From UBA7445 sp042096455 (lineage in GTDB: Bacteria; Verrucomicrobiota; Verrucomicrobiia; Opitutales; Coraliomargaritaceae), in contig JBELLU010000027.1 of assembly GCA_042096455.1 (NCBI GenBank), positions 1 to 24,528 of the forward strand: a DNA stretch of 24,528 nt, read 5' to 3'. Made by a program: the position numbers and the translations under genes. This document shows positions 15,391 through 23,604 of the stretch, in pieces; positions within the stretch are counted from its first letter, which is position 1; every line of letters begins with the position of its first letter. The notes below the pieces were generated by a model, which did no database searches, was not told the origin of the DNA, and saw only the letters and a list, made by a program, of their open reading frames with translations.

Positions 15391-17244
15391 ATGAATAAGT
15401 CGATCGAGAGCAGGGAACCGTTAATTGATTTGGATTCGTTCTTGAATCAGGGCGGCGCTTTTTTTAAGCCATTGCGTTGCTTGAACCCGGCAATTTCAAA
15501 GCTGTTGGCGATTGATGGTTTGAATGCTATTTATGCAAGTGTTCAGGCAGAGTTGACTGACTCGGAGCATGATCCGGATTTTTTCAAAAAGACTTTAAGG
15601 GTCATGGGCGTTCACTTTGAACTGGATGCCGAAAGTTATGCCCGCATTCCCAAATCAGGGCCTTTGATCGTCGTTGCGAATCATCCATTCGGGGGGATCG
15701 ATGGCGTGGTGCTGGGTGCATTGCTGGCAGGCTTGCGTAGTGACAGCAAACTGATGGGGAATTATTTGCTCTCAAGGATGGATGGTATTCGCGGGAACAT
15801 CATTAACGTGGATCCATTTGCTCAGGCGGATTCTGCAAAATCCAACCTGGAGGGTATTCGAAAAGCGCTGAGCCATTTGCGGAACGATGGATGTCTGGGT
15901 GTATTTCCCGCGGGCGAGGTCTCTCATTTTCAATGGAATTGCCGCTCGGTTGCAGACAAATCCTGGAGCGCCCACGTCGCGCGCTTGGCGAAAAAAACCG
16001 GAGCTCCGATACTGCCGCTTTTCTTCGAGGGCCGGAACAGTGTGCTCTTCCAGCTTTTAGGCATGATAAATCCGCGCCTGCGAACCGCTTTACTGGCACG
16101 GGAGTTTTGCAATAAGCAGGGTAGGGAACTCCGCCTCAAGGTCGGGAAATTGATTAAAGCAAGCGAGTTGGAACGCTTCGCCTCACTGGATGCCGCGAAT
16201 GATTATTTGCGTATGGAGACCTATTCCTTGAACAGGAGAGAACCCAACAAACGTCGCAAACTTCGCTTCCCCTTTCGATCCAGCTCCGCCACGAAAGTGC
16301 CGATTCCCCTCGCTCCGCCGCAACCAAAATCCCGGATGGAAGCAGAAATCAATGCCCTGCCGACCGCATCCATGATTTTGGATCATGGGGAATTTCAAGT
16401 TTATTGCGCAAGGGCAGATGAAATCCCGGCAATCCTCAAGGAGATCGGGCGATTGCGCGAAGAGACCTTTCGTGAGGCGCAAGAGGGCACCGGCAAAGCC
16501 TATGACCTCGATGATTTCGATACGTATTATTTGCATCTTTTCGTATGGGATGCAGCCAATGCCGAGGTGGTCGGCGCCTATCGCATGGGCTTGGCTGATG
16601 AGATTATTGAACGTTACGGGAAGCAGGGATTGTATACCACCACATTGTTCAAATTACGAACAGGCTTCTTTAGCAAACTGGGTCCCGCGATTGAGTTGGG
16701 GCGTTCATTTATTAGCCTGAAGTATCAAAAGAAGCATGCCTCCTTGCCCTTGTTGTTGAAAGGGCTCTCGATTTTTTGCGGGCTGCACCCCAAGTATAAG
16801 ATACTTTTTGGACCGGTCAGTATTGCGGATGGCTACCGTAATATTTCAAAGAATCTGATGGTTCATTTCTTCCGGGGGCACAGTTTTGACAACGAACTCT
16901 CACGCTGGGTGCGTGCCAAGAAGCCGCCCAAGGCGAGTGATGCCTTTCTCGGCGTTTCACTCAAAAGCATCGCCAAATCGATACGCACGGTGGACGCCGT
17001 CTCTACAATTATCTCCGGTATCGAAGATGACGAGAAGGGCATTCCGGTTTTATTAAAGCATTATTTAAAACTGAATGGTTCCTTGCTCAGCTTTAATATC
17101 GATCCGGCTTTCAGCGATGTAATTGATGGTTTAATTGTGGTTGATTTAACCAAAAGTGACCCGCGTGTCATTGCCCGCTACATGGGCAAAGAATTATATG
17201 CTGAGTTCATGGAATACAACGAACCGCATCTGGAGCTGGTATAA
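15391..17244 (+). CDS. olsF: Bifunctional acyltransferase, OlsF-type ornithine lipid synthase
   Basis: A 617-residue fusion. The N-terminal half (about 60-290) is a PlsC-like acyltransferase: VVANHPFGGIDG (94-105, His98 and Asp104), the acceptor-site segment GVFPAGEVSHF (170-180) and ILPLFFEGRN. The C-terminal half (about 320-600) is the OlsB-like GNAT-fold N-acyltransferase: FQVYCARADEI, RLREETFRE, YDLDDFD, VGAYRMG (394-400) and IELGRSF (434-440). OlsF proteins of this order make ornithine lipid from ornithine and acyl-ACP, with the C-terminal part forming lyso-ornithine lipid and the N-terminal part O-acylating it. A glycine-type aminolipid is an alternative product. The gene stands alone, with a 146-base AT-rich upstream region after the divergent tRNA-Val. 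Confidence 0.88.
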   Translation: MNKSIESREPLIDLDSFLNQGGAFFKPLRCLNPAISKLLAIDGLNAIYASVQAELTDSEHDPDFFKKTLRVMGVHFELDAESYARIPKSGPLIVVANHPFGGIDGVVLGALLAGLRSDSKLMGNYLLSRMDGIRGNIINVDPFAQADSAKSNLEGIRKALSHLRNDGCLGVFPAGEVSHFQWNCRSVADKSWSAHVARLAKKTGAPILPLFFEGRNSVLFQLLGMINPRLRTALLAREFCNKQGRELRLKVGKLIKASELERFASLDAANDYLRMETYSLNRREPNKRRKLRFPFRSSSATKVPIPLAPPQPKSRMEAEINALPTASMILDHGEFQVYCARADEIPAILKEIGRLREETFREAQEGTGKAYDLDDFDTYYLHLFVWDAANAEVVGAYRMGLADEIIERYGKQGLYTTTLFKLRTGFFSKLGPAIELGRSFISLKYQKKHASLPLLLKGLSIFCGLHPKYKILFGPVSIADGYRNISKNLMVHFFRGHSFDNELSRWVRAKKPPKASDAFLGVSLKSIAKSIRTVDAVSTIISGIEDDEKGIPVLLKHYLKLNGSLLSFNIDPAFSDVIDGLIVVDLTKSDPRVIARYMGKELYAEFMEYNEPHLELV

Positions 17245-17246
17245 AA

Positions 17247-17268
17247 AAGCCCGGAATAAACCGGGCTT
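17247..17268 (-). terminator. Intrinsic terminator between convergent genes
   Basis: Stem AAGCCCGG (17247-17254) and CCGGGCTT (17261-17268) with a 6-base loop. On the minus strand it is followed by a run of six T, so it best serves the basic-protein gene at 17295. On the plus strand it lies directly after the olsF stop but lacks a good U-tract. Confidence 0.82.
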
Positions 17269-17294
17269 GGAATGAAAAATTGCCAAAAGGGAAT

Positions 17295-17717
17295 TTATTT
17301 TTTGCGCTTTTTAGTGAGCTTGGCGGCAGCTTTGATGTTCATCACGGTCGCTACCGAGACGCCGTATTTCTTCACTGTATCCGCGGTTTTTGCACCAGCC
17401 TTGAGGTCCGCAACCAATGCTTTCTTTTGAGCAGGCGTCAACACGACGCGCTTGCGGGGTGCCACTTTGGCCGCTTTCACAGCCTTAACCGTCATCTTCT
17501 TGCCACTCAAATTCTTTTTGCGGGCGAGCAGTTCCTGCGCGGTAATGGCAAAGCCCTTGCTCGATAAATCCTTGGCGATCTTTTGCAGTGCGAGCACATC
17601 CTTCACTGCCGCTTTGACAGCATCGTTGGCGGCAGCGGTTGCCTTTGCTTCTAATTCAGGTGTCGCGGTGATGCCTGTTGGTAGTTTGATATTAATTTTG
17701 ATTGTTCGTTTAGCCAT
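17295..17717 (-). CDS. Lys/Ala-rich histone-like basic protein with C-terminal HTH-like segment
   Basis: A 140-residue protein with 29 Lys and 5 Arg against 8 acidic residues, Ala-rich, with no signal peptide or membrane segment. Residues about 17-66 are predicted helical, 67-91 form a basic linker (NLSGKKMTVKAVKAAK), and 92-134 read like a resolvase/transposase-type helix-turn-helix (LTPAQKKALVADLKAG, then VKKYGVSVATVMNI). The tail is LTKKRKK. This composition suggests a nucleoid-associated or RNA-binding protein; no named family is recognised. It has its own terminator and an AT-rich 91-base divergent promoter region shared with the amidase gene. The start ATG 17717 fits and no Shine-Dalgarno is seen. 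Confidence 0.7.
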   Translation of the reverse strand: MAKRTIKINIKLPTGITATPELEAKATAAANDAVKAAVKDVLALQKIAKDLSSKGFAITAQELLARKKNLSGKKMTVKAVKAAKVAPRKRVVLTPAQKKALVADLKAGAKTADTVKKYGVSVATVMNIKAAAKLTKKRKK

Positions 17718-17769
17718 AGTATTTAATGATAATAATAAATGAAGTAGTAAAAACTGTTTCTGTAATATA

Positions 17770-17783
17770 TTGCGTCAATGCAA
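17770..17783. promoter_or_regulatory. Imperfect palindrome in divergent promoter region
   Basis: TTGCGTCAATGCAA matches its reverse complement at 10 of 14 positions, with TTGC/GCAA arms. It sits midway in the 91-base AT-rich gap between the divergent histone-like gene and the nitrilase-family gene. The minus strand also reads TTGACG here, a possible -35. It could be an operator; evidence is positional only. Confidence 0.25.
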
Positions 17784-17808
17784 TAATTTTTAATTTTCAA
17801 CGATTTAT

Positions 17809-18600
17809 ATGCGATTAGCATTAGCACAATTTTTACCCTTGAACGGAAATATAGATTCCAACTTGTCGCTCATATCCAACTTTGCAGGGGAGTCGGCAAA
17901 GCAGGGAGTCCAATTGCTATGTCTGCCTGAGATGTGCACCACCGGTTTTGCCTGGAGTCAATTAGACAAAGTTTTGATTCATTCCAAAGCAAGCCAAGAA
18001 CAGATTTCGAACTTAGCGCAGCAAAACAAAATTGCGATTGCTGGATCTTTTCTCACCAGAAGCACTAAAGGGAAACCGAGTAATACCTTTATATATTTTG
18101 AATCGGACGGATCTGTTTTAGTGAATTATAATAAAATACATTTGTTTAGGCAAATGGGTGAAGAACTGCACTTAGAGGCGGGTGCGGCTGTTTTAACTGC
18201 GCAAAGCTTGGATGCCCATATTGGCTGCTCGATTTGTTATGATTTGCGTTTTCCTGAGCTCTTCAGGAAGTGCGCCTTGGCGGGAGCAGAATTACAAATC
18301 TTGCCGGCGGCATTCCCGCATCCACGGTTGACGCATTGGCGGGCACTCCTCCAAGCCCGCGCAATGGAGAACCAGAATTTTATTATAGCGACCAATCAAT
18401 GCGGAACTGCGGGCGATGGCAAAGGTTCCCAAGGCACACATTATTGCGGCCATTCCATGGTGGTGCATCCTTCCGGTGAAATACTTTTTGAAGCGGGGGA
18501 AGAATCCGAACTCGGTATAGTTGATATTGACCTAGGCGACATCCAAAGGGTGCGGGAAGCCATGCACTGCCTGCGTGATCTGCGAACAGATCTTTACTGA
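17809..18600 (+). CDS. Carbon-nitrogen hydrolase (nitrilase superfamily), omega-amidase-like
   Basis: A 263-residue cytoplasmic amidase with the complete Glu-Lys-Cys triad: E41 in LPEMCTTGF, K109 in YNKIHLF and C143 in CSICYDLRFPELF. The second conserved Glu is seen in GEELHLEAG. YDLRFPELFR and the length are typical of the omega-amidase/YafV branch, which hydrolyses alpha-ketoglutaramate or alpha-ketosuccinamate; the exact substrate is uncertain. The last bases interlock with the rpe stop on the other strand (7-base overlap). It is divergent from the histone-like gene. Confidence 0.88.
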   Translation: MRLALAQFLPLNGNIDSNLSLISNFAGESAKQGVQLLCLPEMCTTGFAWSQLDKVLIHSKASQEQISNLAQQNKIAIAGSFLTRSTKGKPSNTFIYFESDGSVLVNYNKIHLFRQMGEELHLEAGAAVLTAQSLDAHIGCSICYDLRFPELFRKCALAGAELQILPAAFPHPRLTHWRALLQARAMENQNFIIATNQCGTAGDGKGSQGTHYCGHSMVVHPSGEILFEAGEESELGIVDIDLGDIQRVREAMHCLRDLRTDLY

Positions 18601-19259
18601 GCGATGATTCCTTTTGCGAATTGAACTTGATCGGCAGCCTTAAAAAAAGCGGTTCCTGCCACGAGCGTATCGACTCCTCTCGCGAGGCAGGCTGGGGCGG
18701 TTTCGGTCGTTATCCCGCCGTCCACTTGCAGACGGAAGTCGTATCCTTTATCTTTACGCAAGCGAGCAAGTTGTTCCATCTTTGGAAGGACATCCTCGCG
18801 AAAGGACTGACCGCCAAATCCGGGTACGACGGTCATGAGCAAAATGATATCGCAACTCGATAAATAAGGCGCCAGCGCATCGGCGGGTGTATCTGGATTT
18901 ATCACAACGCCGCATTTTTTTCCGGCTTCTTTGATGCGTTCAAGGGTCCCTTCAACCGGGTAGTCGGGTTCGAGATGAATGGTGATTTGATCTGCTCCGG
19001 CATCAAGAAAGGCATCGAGGTGTTGATGCGGATTATCCAGCATGAGATGCACATCAAAAAACAGCGACGATTGCGGGCGGAGCGCTGCCACCGTCTCGGG
19101 GCCGAAACTGAGATTTGGAACAAAATGGCCATCCATGATATCGAGGTGTACCCACTCCAAACCCGCATCTTCAACGGTTCGCAAGCTCTCCCTTAGCGCA
19201 GCGTGATCTCCCGCCAATAGTGAGGGTGCCAGAATAACAGGGTGGGGTGAGGCTTGCAT
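18594..19259 (-). CDS. rpe: Ribulose-phosphate 3-epimerase
   Basis: Rpe interconverts ribulose-5-phosphate and xylulose-5-phosphate in the pentose phosphate pathway. It is a 221-residue TIM barrel. Metal ligands and motifs are present: S13 (APSLLAGD), H38 and D40 (HLDIMDGHFVPN), H71 (DVHLMLDNP), MTVVPGFGGQSF (142-153) and D180 (QVDGGI). It starts 18 bases after the ppk2 stop on the same strand, so the two are probably co-transcribed. Confidence 0.97.
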   Translation of the reverse strand: MQASPHPVILAPSLLAGDHAALRESLRTVEDAGLEWVHLDIMDGHFVPNLSFGPETVAALRPQSSLFFDVHLMLDNPHQHLDAFLDAGADQITIHLEPDYPVEGTLERIKEAGKKCGVVINPDTPADALAPYLSSCDIILLMTVVPGFGGQSFREDVLPKMEQLARLRKDKGYDFRLQVDGGITTETAPACLARGVDTLVAGTAFFKAADQVQFAKGIIAQ

Positions 19260-19277
19260 CGATTCAGGGGCTGTTTG

Positions 19278-20096
19278 TTAAATGATCTCGATAGTGGAGG
19301 GGTCAAAGTCGACTTTGGGATAACTCAGTTGGAGGTCATCCAGGTAAGCCACAACCAATCGGGCCACTAAAAGATTACGCGCCCATTTTTTATTAGAGGG
19401 AATCAAATACCAGGGGGCATGGGGATGGGAGGTCTCCTTGAATACTTCCTCGTAAGCCGCCTGATACAGATCCCATTTCTCCCGTGCCGCGAGATCAGAG
19501 GGATCAAATTTCCAGTTCTTCATCGGAACATCCAGGCGATTTTGTAAGCGTTGGCGCTGGGTCTCACGATCGATATGTAGGAAAAGCTTGAGGATGATGG
19601 TGTCTTCATCGACCAGGAGTTGCTCAAAGTCATTGATGTGCCGGAAGCGCTTGCGCCAGACCGACTCGGGTTTCAACTCATTGACGCGAACCGCGAGGAC
19701 ATCCTCGTAGTGACTGCGGTCAAAGATCATAATTTCGCCATCGCGGGGGGTGCACCGATGCACGCGCCACAAATAGTCATGCGCCAATTCATGACTCGTG
19801 GGTTTGTCGAAACTGGAAACGTGCACGCCCTGCGGGTTGACGCCCCGGAAAACGTGTCGGATCGTGCCATTCTTGCCGCTGGTGTCCATGCCCTGCAGGA
19901 CGATCAGGAATTTTTTGCGCCGATCCACAAAGAAGCGCTGTTGCAAATCAGCCAGCCGTTTGTGCAGATAGCTCAGCTCTTCATTGCCTTTAATTTTGCA
20001 CGATGGAATGTCCTTCCAAGGATGTGAGTCAACCTTTGCGAGTTCGTTGTTTTGTTCAGCGGTTATGCGGTAATGGCTGAAGTCCTTTAATTCCAT
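19278..20096 (-). CDS. ppk2: Polyphosphate kinase 2 (PPK2 family)
   Basis: PPK2 enzymes use polyphosphate to phosphorylate nucleoside mono- or diphosphates, or run the reverse. A single 272-residue PPK2 domain shows Walker A QGMDTSGKNG (68-77), SFDKPTSHELAHDYLWR (95-111), Walker B FDRSHYEDVL (125-134) and the lid region with Arg pairs (RETQRQRLQNR). A single-domain protein of this length fits class I or III; the nucleotide preference is not readable. It precedes rpe by 18 bases. The upstream 110 bases shared with the divergent PPTase gene would hold both promoters. Confidence 0.93.
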   Translation of the reverse strand: MELKDFSHYRITAEQNNELAKVDSHPWKDIPSCKIKGNEELSYLHKRLADLQQRFFVDRRKKFLIVLQGMDTSGKNGTIRHVFRGVNPQGVHVSSFDKPTSHELAHDYLWRVHRCTPRDGEIMIFDRSHYEDVLAVRVNELKPESVWRKRFRHINDFEQLLVDEDTIILKLFLHIDRETQRQRLQNRLDVPMKNWKFDPSDLAAREKWDLYQAAYEEVFKETSHPHAPWYLIPSNKKWARNLLVARLVVAYLDDLQLSYPKVDFDPSTIEII

Positions 20097-20206
20097 ACCC
20101 CTCTACTTTTTATACTAAAACTGCTGAGGGCAATGTATTTATCTACCCGCCTGTTCTTTGCCTTGATTATTGTCAAACCAAGGCAGATCGTTTTGCTCAG
20201 CCTTGG

Positions 20207-20887
20207 ATGAACACCAGCCATACCATTGAAATCGGCGAACTTTTAGGACAATTGTGCGCGAAGGGCATCGAATCCGCAGTTCGCGAGGCAGACCCCTGCT
20301 TGCGATCATCCGACCTCGCGGAAATGGCTGCCTGTGAAAACTTCGCGCCCGGACGGCGTGCTGAATTTCTGAGCGGTCGTGTCTGCGCCCGCGAAGCCTT
20401 GCAGGCGCTAGGCTACCAGGATTCTCCGCTTGCCGCTGATTCCGAGGGAGTACCGCAATGGCCCGCTGGTTCGGTTGGCAGCATCACGCATTCCCGCGGT
20501 TGTTGTGGAGCAGTGGTAGCCCAAGCGGAAAATTACGCTGGTTTGGGTTTGGATTTTGAACAGACCGGACGCTTGAGTGAGGCAGCAGCAAAGCGCGTCG
20601 TTCATCCGACAGAAGCGGCGTTTGCGTCGGGTCATAACGACGGAGCCACGCTTCTTTTCAGCCTGAAGGAAGCGTTCTATAAGGCGCAGTTTCCAAAATG
20701 GCGGGTCAGGGCGAATTTCCAAGACATTGCCTTCGCCGTGGATTTAGGGGCGGGAATCGCGGAACTCGCGCACGTGAACGAATCACTCGGCACGCTTGCG
20801 GTGAATGCCAGCTCGCGTTTCAAATTCCGCTTCGCACAAACAGAACACGTGGTGCTTTCATTGTGCTGCGTGTTGCCGGATTCCTAA
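20207..20887 (+). CDS. 4'-phosphopantetheinyl transferase (EntD/Sfp-like)
   Basis: This enzyme transfers phosphopantetheine from CoA to a carrier-protein serine. It is 226 residues with an EntD-like layout: RRAEFLSGRVCAREAL (50-65), SITHSRG (92-98), the Mg-binding GLGLDFE (112-118, D116 and E118) and FSLKEAFYKA (151-160, K154, E155, K159). No polyketide, peptide-synthetase or fatty-acid cluster is adjacent, so the carrier partner is unknown; it may serve the primary ACP or an unlinked pathway. Its stop overlaps the convergent small unknown gene by 4 bases. Confidence 0.88.
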   Translation: MNTSHTIEIGELLGQLCAKGIESAVREADPCLRSSDLAEMAACENFAPGRRAEFLSGRVCAREALQALGYQDSPLAADSEGVPQWPAGSVGSITHSRGCCGAVVAQAENYAGLGLDFEQTGRLSEAAAKRVVHPTEAAFASGHNDGATLLFSLKEAFYKAQFPKWRVRANFQDIAFAVDLGAGIAELAHVNESLGTLAVNASSRFKFRFAQTEHVVLSLCCVLPDS

Positions 20888-21216
20888 ACCCCGGAATCCT
20901 TCTGCCAGGGTAGGGCGTTGATGGACTCCATTCTTCCGGCAGCTAAATCCAGCCATAAGCCCAGCGCAGTATCACGATTCACGCCTTTCATATATTGCGG
21001 GGGTTCGTCCGGTTCGTCCAATTGATCCAGAGTGACGATTCCGCTGGGATAGACGGAGAGGCTCCATCCGTTGTCATTATTGACGAGTGAAACATCAGGA
21101 TGGCTCGCAGCATCGGCATTTTCGCTATCAAGACTGGCAAGAATCGCGCGCAGGCGTTGCTTGTCCGGCTTGAGTTCGGAAATCCCGTCCAGATCGGTCG
21201 TATGATAAAGCCCCAT
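20884..21216 (-). CDS. Small acidic protein of unknown function, coupled to argA
   Basis: A 110-residue soluble acidic protein with no signal peptide, membrane segment or recognisable motif. It has a strand-like centre (NNDNGWSLSVYPSGIVTL) and an acidic Pro-rich turn (DEPDEPPQYM), followed by a helix (RDTALGLWLDLAAGR). The pattern looks like a small alpha/beta fold. Its ATG shares one base with the argA stop (TAATG), a classic translational-coupling arrangement. It may act with ArgA or simply share its transcript. Confidence 0.75.
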   Translation of the reverse strand: MGLYHTTDLDGISELKPDKQRLRAILASLDSENADAASHPDVSLVNNDNGWSLSVYPSGIVTLDQLDEPDEPPQYMKGVNRDTALGLWLDLAAGRMESINALPWQKDSGV

Positions 21217-22523
21217 TATAGGTCGGTGTAGAAAATCTTGGAATTGCGACCGCTGTCTTCATACGCCCGACGTTGCTCCTCGTGCAGGTCAGAAAGCTGC
21301 CCCTCAACGAAATGACAGACGTCCGAGAAAAATGGCGCGGCGCGGGTGCTGAGCGCGGTGAGTCGCTGGATCCCATTTTTGCGGGCATGGTTGACGGCGT
21401 ATTGCACCATGCGACGCCCCACACCTTTGCCCTGGTAAAAGGGAAGGACGTAAACGCTGCCCAACTCCGCATGATTGCTTTCCTTCCAGAATTTCAAATA
21501 CAAGCAAGCCACGATGCTGCCATCGATTTCATAAACGTGATAGTCGTTGATGCTGTTTTCGATTTCTTCCTGGTTCCGCTGACGCAGATGCTCCGCACGT
21601 ACCGCGTTTCTCGTAATGTTGTAGATCGAATACGCCTCTTCTGGCTTCGCGGGGCGGATGGACTGGTAGTCGTTTCCGTAAACCATCGTGCCAATACCGA
21701 CCTTGTCGAAGACCTCATTCAGGAGAGCTCCAAACTGGCGGCCATCGAGAATGTGCGCACGAGGTGTTCCCGCCCTCAAAGTTTGCGCGGCATTTTTCAA
21801 TTTGCTCAATAGACGATCGGGAATGCATTCGGGATTCGATTCCAAAAGATCCTGCAGTTCTTCAAGCGAAAGGTTTTTAATGGGATCCTGCTGGAGCTTC
21901 AGCCCATCGTGCGCAGTGAGATAAATCAATTTCGTCGCTTCCAGTTTTTCAGCCAATTCCGAGGCGAGCATGTCAGAGTTGAGCCGCAGGTTTTCTCCGT
22001 TTCGATCCTGCGCAATCGGAGCAATGAGCGGGATCGTATCGGCCTCCAGCAAACGCTTCAGGAGCGGCAGATCCAGTTTGTCCACCACGCCACTCAAGAG
22101 TTGATCCACCCCGCCAACCACGCCCGCTGCCTTTGCCCGTACCGCATTGCAATTCACGCAGCGCAGGCCAATCCGCGTAAGCCCCTGCATGATTTCCTGA
22201 TTCACCAGGGCAGACGTTTCTCCCGCGAGCGCAAGTGTGGTCGCATCGGTCAGCGCCTCGCCGTGGGGGTTGGTGATTTCCAGGGATCTGGACTCTGCCA
22301 ATTCTCGGAGCTGTTGCCCGATGCCATGAACGAGCACGACGCGTATGTGGAGTGAGCGGAGCACCGCAATATCCAGCAACACATTCTTAAAATTCACATG
22401 CGCAATCAAGCTGCCGTCCAAAGCGATGACAAAGACGTGCTCGCGGAACATGGACACGTATTTCAAAATACCGCGCAAGTCGGTCGGCTTAATCGCGGTG
22501 ATGGCGTTGATTTCGGGATTCAT
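21216..22523 (-). CDS. argA: N-acetylglutamate synthase (amino-acid N-acetyltransferase)
   Basis: ArgA makes N-acetylglutamate from glutamate and acetyl-CoA, the first step of arginine synthesis. From ATG 22523 (MNPEINAIT) it is 435 residues, matching the E. coli-type enzyme. The N-terminal amino-acid-kinase domain (about 25-270) has VLVHGIGQQLREL (63-75) and LRLNSDMLASELAEKL (179-194), and provides arginine feedback rather than kinase activity in this family. The C-terminal GNAT domain (about 290-435) has the acetyl-CoA loop QGKGVGR (364-370). The frame stays open 36 codons further upstream, but that stretch runs to the xerD start and has no family similarity. There is no Shine-Dalgarno. Confidence 0.94.
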   Translation of the reverse strand: MNPEINAITAIKPTDLRGILKYVSMFREHVFVIALDGSLIAHVNFKNVLLDIAVLRSLHIRVVLVHGIGQQLRELAESRSLEITNPHGEALTDATTLALAGETSALVNQEIMQGLTRIGLRCVNCNAVRAKAAGVVGGVDQLLSGVVDKLDLPLLKRLLEADTIPLIAPIAQDRNGENLRLNSDMLASELAEKLEATKLIYLTAHDGLKLQQDPIKNLSLEELQDLLESNPECIPDRLLSKLKNAAQTLRAGTPRAHILDGRQFGALLNEVFDKVGIGTMVYGNDYQSIRPAKPEEAYSIYNITRNAVRAEHLRQRNQEEIENSINDYHVYEIDGSIVACLYLKFWKESNHAELGSVYVLPFYQGKGVGRRMVQYAVNHARKNGIQRLTALSTRAAPFFSDVCHFVEGQLSDLHEEQRRAYEDSGRNSKIFYTDL

Positions 22524-22598
22524 GGAAGTGATACCATAATTAAATGTATGCAAAGGCAGAGCTTGCAAGGCGCATGTTAGACCCGCCATTTTATAGCA

Positions 22599-23531
22599 AT
22601 GCAACCCGAAAGCAGTGACGCTTTGCCACACGGCCTGATTGAGCCAATCGAAAGCTTGCTCGCCTGGCTCGATCTGGAGCGCGGGCTCTCAGTCAACACC
22701 GTTGAGGCCTATGGCCGCGATTTACGACAATGCGCAAAATTTCTCCACAAGAGCGGCGTTGATTCATGGACCAAGGTCACGCCTCCAATGCTCGCGGAAT
22801 TCTCGGCAGACCTCGCCAAAGCGGATTTTGCCCGCAGTAGCCAACTACGTAAAATCAGCGCTATCCGTATGCTCGCAAAACATCTGGTGCGCGAGCAAGT
22901 CCGTCCCGATAACTGCGCGGAACTCCTGAAGGGTCCTCAAAATAAACGAAAACTACCGGCCGTGCTGACCCGCAAAGAAGTCGAAGCCTTGCTCGACGCA
23001 CCATCGCGGCACAACCCGCTAGGGCTTCGCGACCGTGCCATCCTCGAGCTTTTTTACAGCAGCGGACTGCGGGTCACTGAACTATGCAGCCTTGACTTGC
23101 AGAGTGTCCACCTCGACGAGGGATATTTACGCGTCCTGGGGAAAGGTCGTAAAGAACGCATCGCTCCAATCGGAACCGCCGCGATCAAAGCCCTCCGCGA
23201 TTATTTGACGCTGTCCCGTCCGGCTTTGGTAAAAGGGGGCACCGGCAGTGCCTTTTTTCTCAGCAAAAGGAGTAGGGCGCTCTCCCGGAAAATGATCTGG
23301 GTGCTCATAAAAAACCACGCCCAAACTGCCGGGATTAAAAAAGATGTAAAACCGCACCTCCTGCGTCATTCCTTTGCCACTCATTTACTGGAAGGCGGCG
23401 CCGATCTACGCGCCATTCAGGAAATGCTCGGACACGCCGATATTGCCACCACCCAAATCTATACCTCCCTCAGGTCGGAACAACTCGCCGATACCCACGC
23501 CCTGCATCATCCTAGGAATAAAAGTAATTAA
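22599..23531 (+). CDS. xerD: Tyrosine recombinase XerC/XerD
   Basis: This recombinase resolves chromosome dimers at dif sites. Its 310-residue length matches. The N-terminal SAM-like DNA-binding domain lies at about 16-105. The catalytic domain carries the full set R158 (SGLRVTEL), K182 (GKGRKER), H253 and R256 (HLLRHSFATHLL), H279 (LGHADI) and nucleophile Y288 (TTQIYTSL). GADLRAIQEMLGHADIATTQIYT is closer to XerD than XerC, but the two are not safely separable here. It is divergent from argA with a 75-base gap. Conserved spacing and the absence of nearby phage genes argue for the housekeeping enzyme rather than an integrase. Confidence 0.93.
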   Translation: MQPESSDALPHGLIEPIESLLAWLDLERGLSVNTVEAYGRDLRQCAKFLHKSGVDSWTKVTPPMLAEFSADLAKADFARSSQLRKISAIRMLAKHLVREQVRPDNCAELLKGPQNKRKLPAVLTRKEVEALLDAPSRHNPLGLRDRAILELFYSSGLRVTELCSLDLQSVHLDEGYLRVLGKGRKERIAPIGTAAIKALRDYLTLSRPALVKGGTGSAFFLSKRSRALSRKMIWVLIKNHAQTAGIKKDVKPHLLRHSFATHLLEGGADLRAIQEMLGHADIATTQIYTSLRSEQLADTHALHHPRNKSN

Positions 23532-23553
23532 AGTTATACTATCGTTTTATCTC

Positions 23554-23574
23554 ATCAATCTAGCCTTGATTGAT
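23554..23574. promoter_or_regulatory. Perfect palindrome overlapping the -35 of the PEP-CTERM gene
   Basis: ATCAATC (23554-23560) and GATTGAT (23568-23574) form a perfect 7-bp inverted repeat with a 7-base spacer. The right arm overlaps the -35 hexamer TTGATT. There is no T-tract, so an operator is more likely than a terminator, although it lies only 23 bases past the xerD stop. Confidence 0.4.
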
Positions 23575-23594
23575 TACTAAAGGTACGGTATAAA
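23566..23594 (+). promoter_or_regulatory. Sigma70-type promoter, near-leaderless
   Basis: TTGATT (23566-23571) is followed after exactly 17 bases by TATAAA (23589-23594). Transcription would start about 23601-23602, only 3-4 bases before ATG 23605. This fits the missing Shine-Dalgarno. Confidence 0.6.
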
Positions 23595-23604
23595 TACAAA
23601 TTAT

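Noticed and set aside
20207..20887. Sign of a nearby polyketide or peptide-synthetase cluster because of the PPTase
   Set aside because: No carrier-protein, ketosynthase or adenylation-domain gene is present within the window.
22524..22631. N-terminal extension of argA to 471 residues
   Set aside because: The added 36 residues reach into the divergent xerD start and show no resemblance to the family.
22599..23531. Integrase of a mobile element next to a tRNA
   Set aside because: Length and motifs fit housekeeping XerC/D, and there are no phage, transfer or cargo genes. The partial tRNA is about 1 kb away with no visible attachment repeat.
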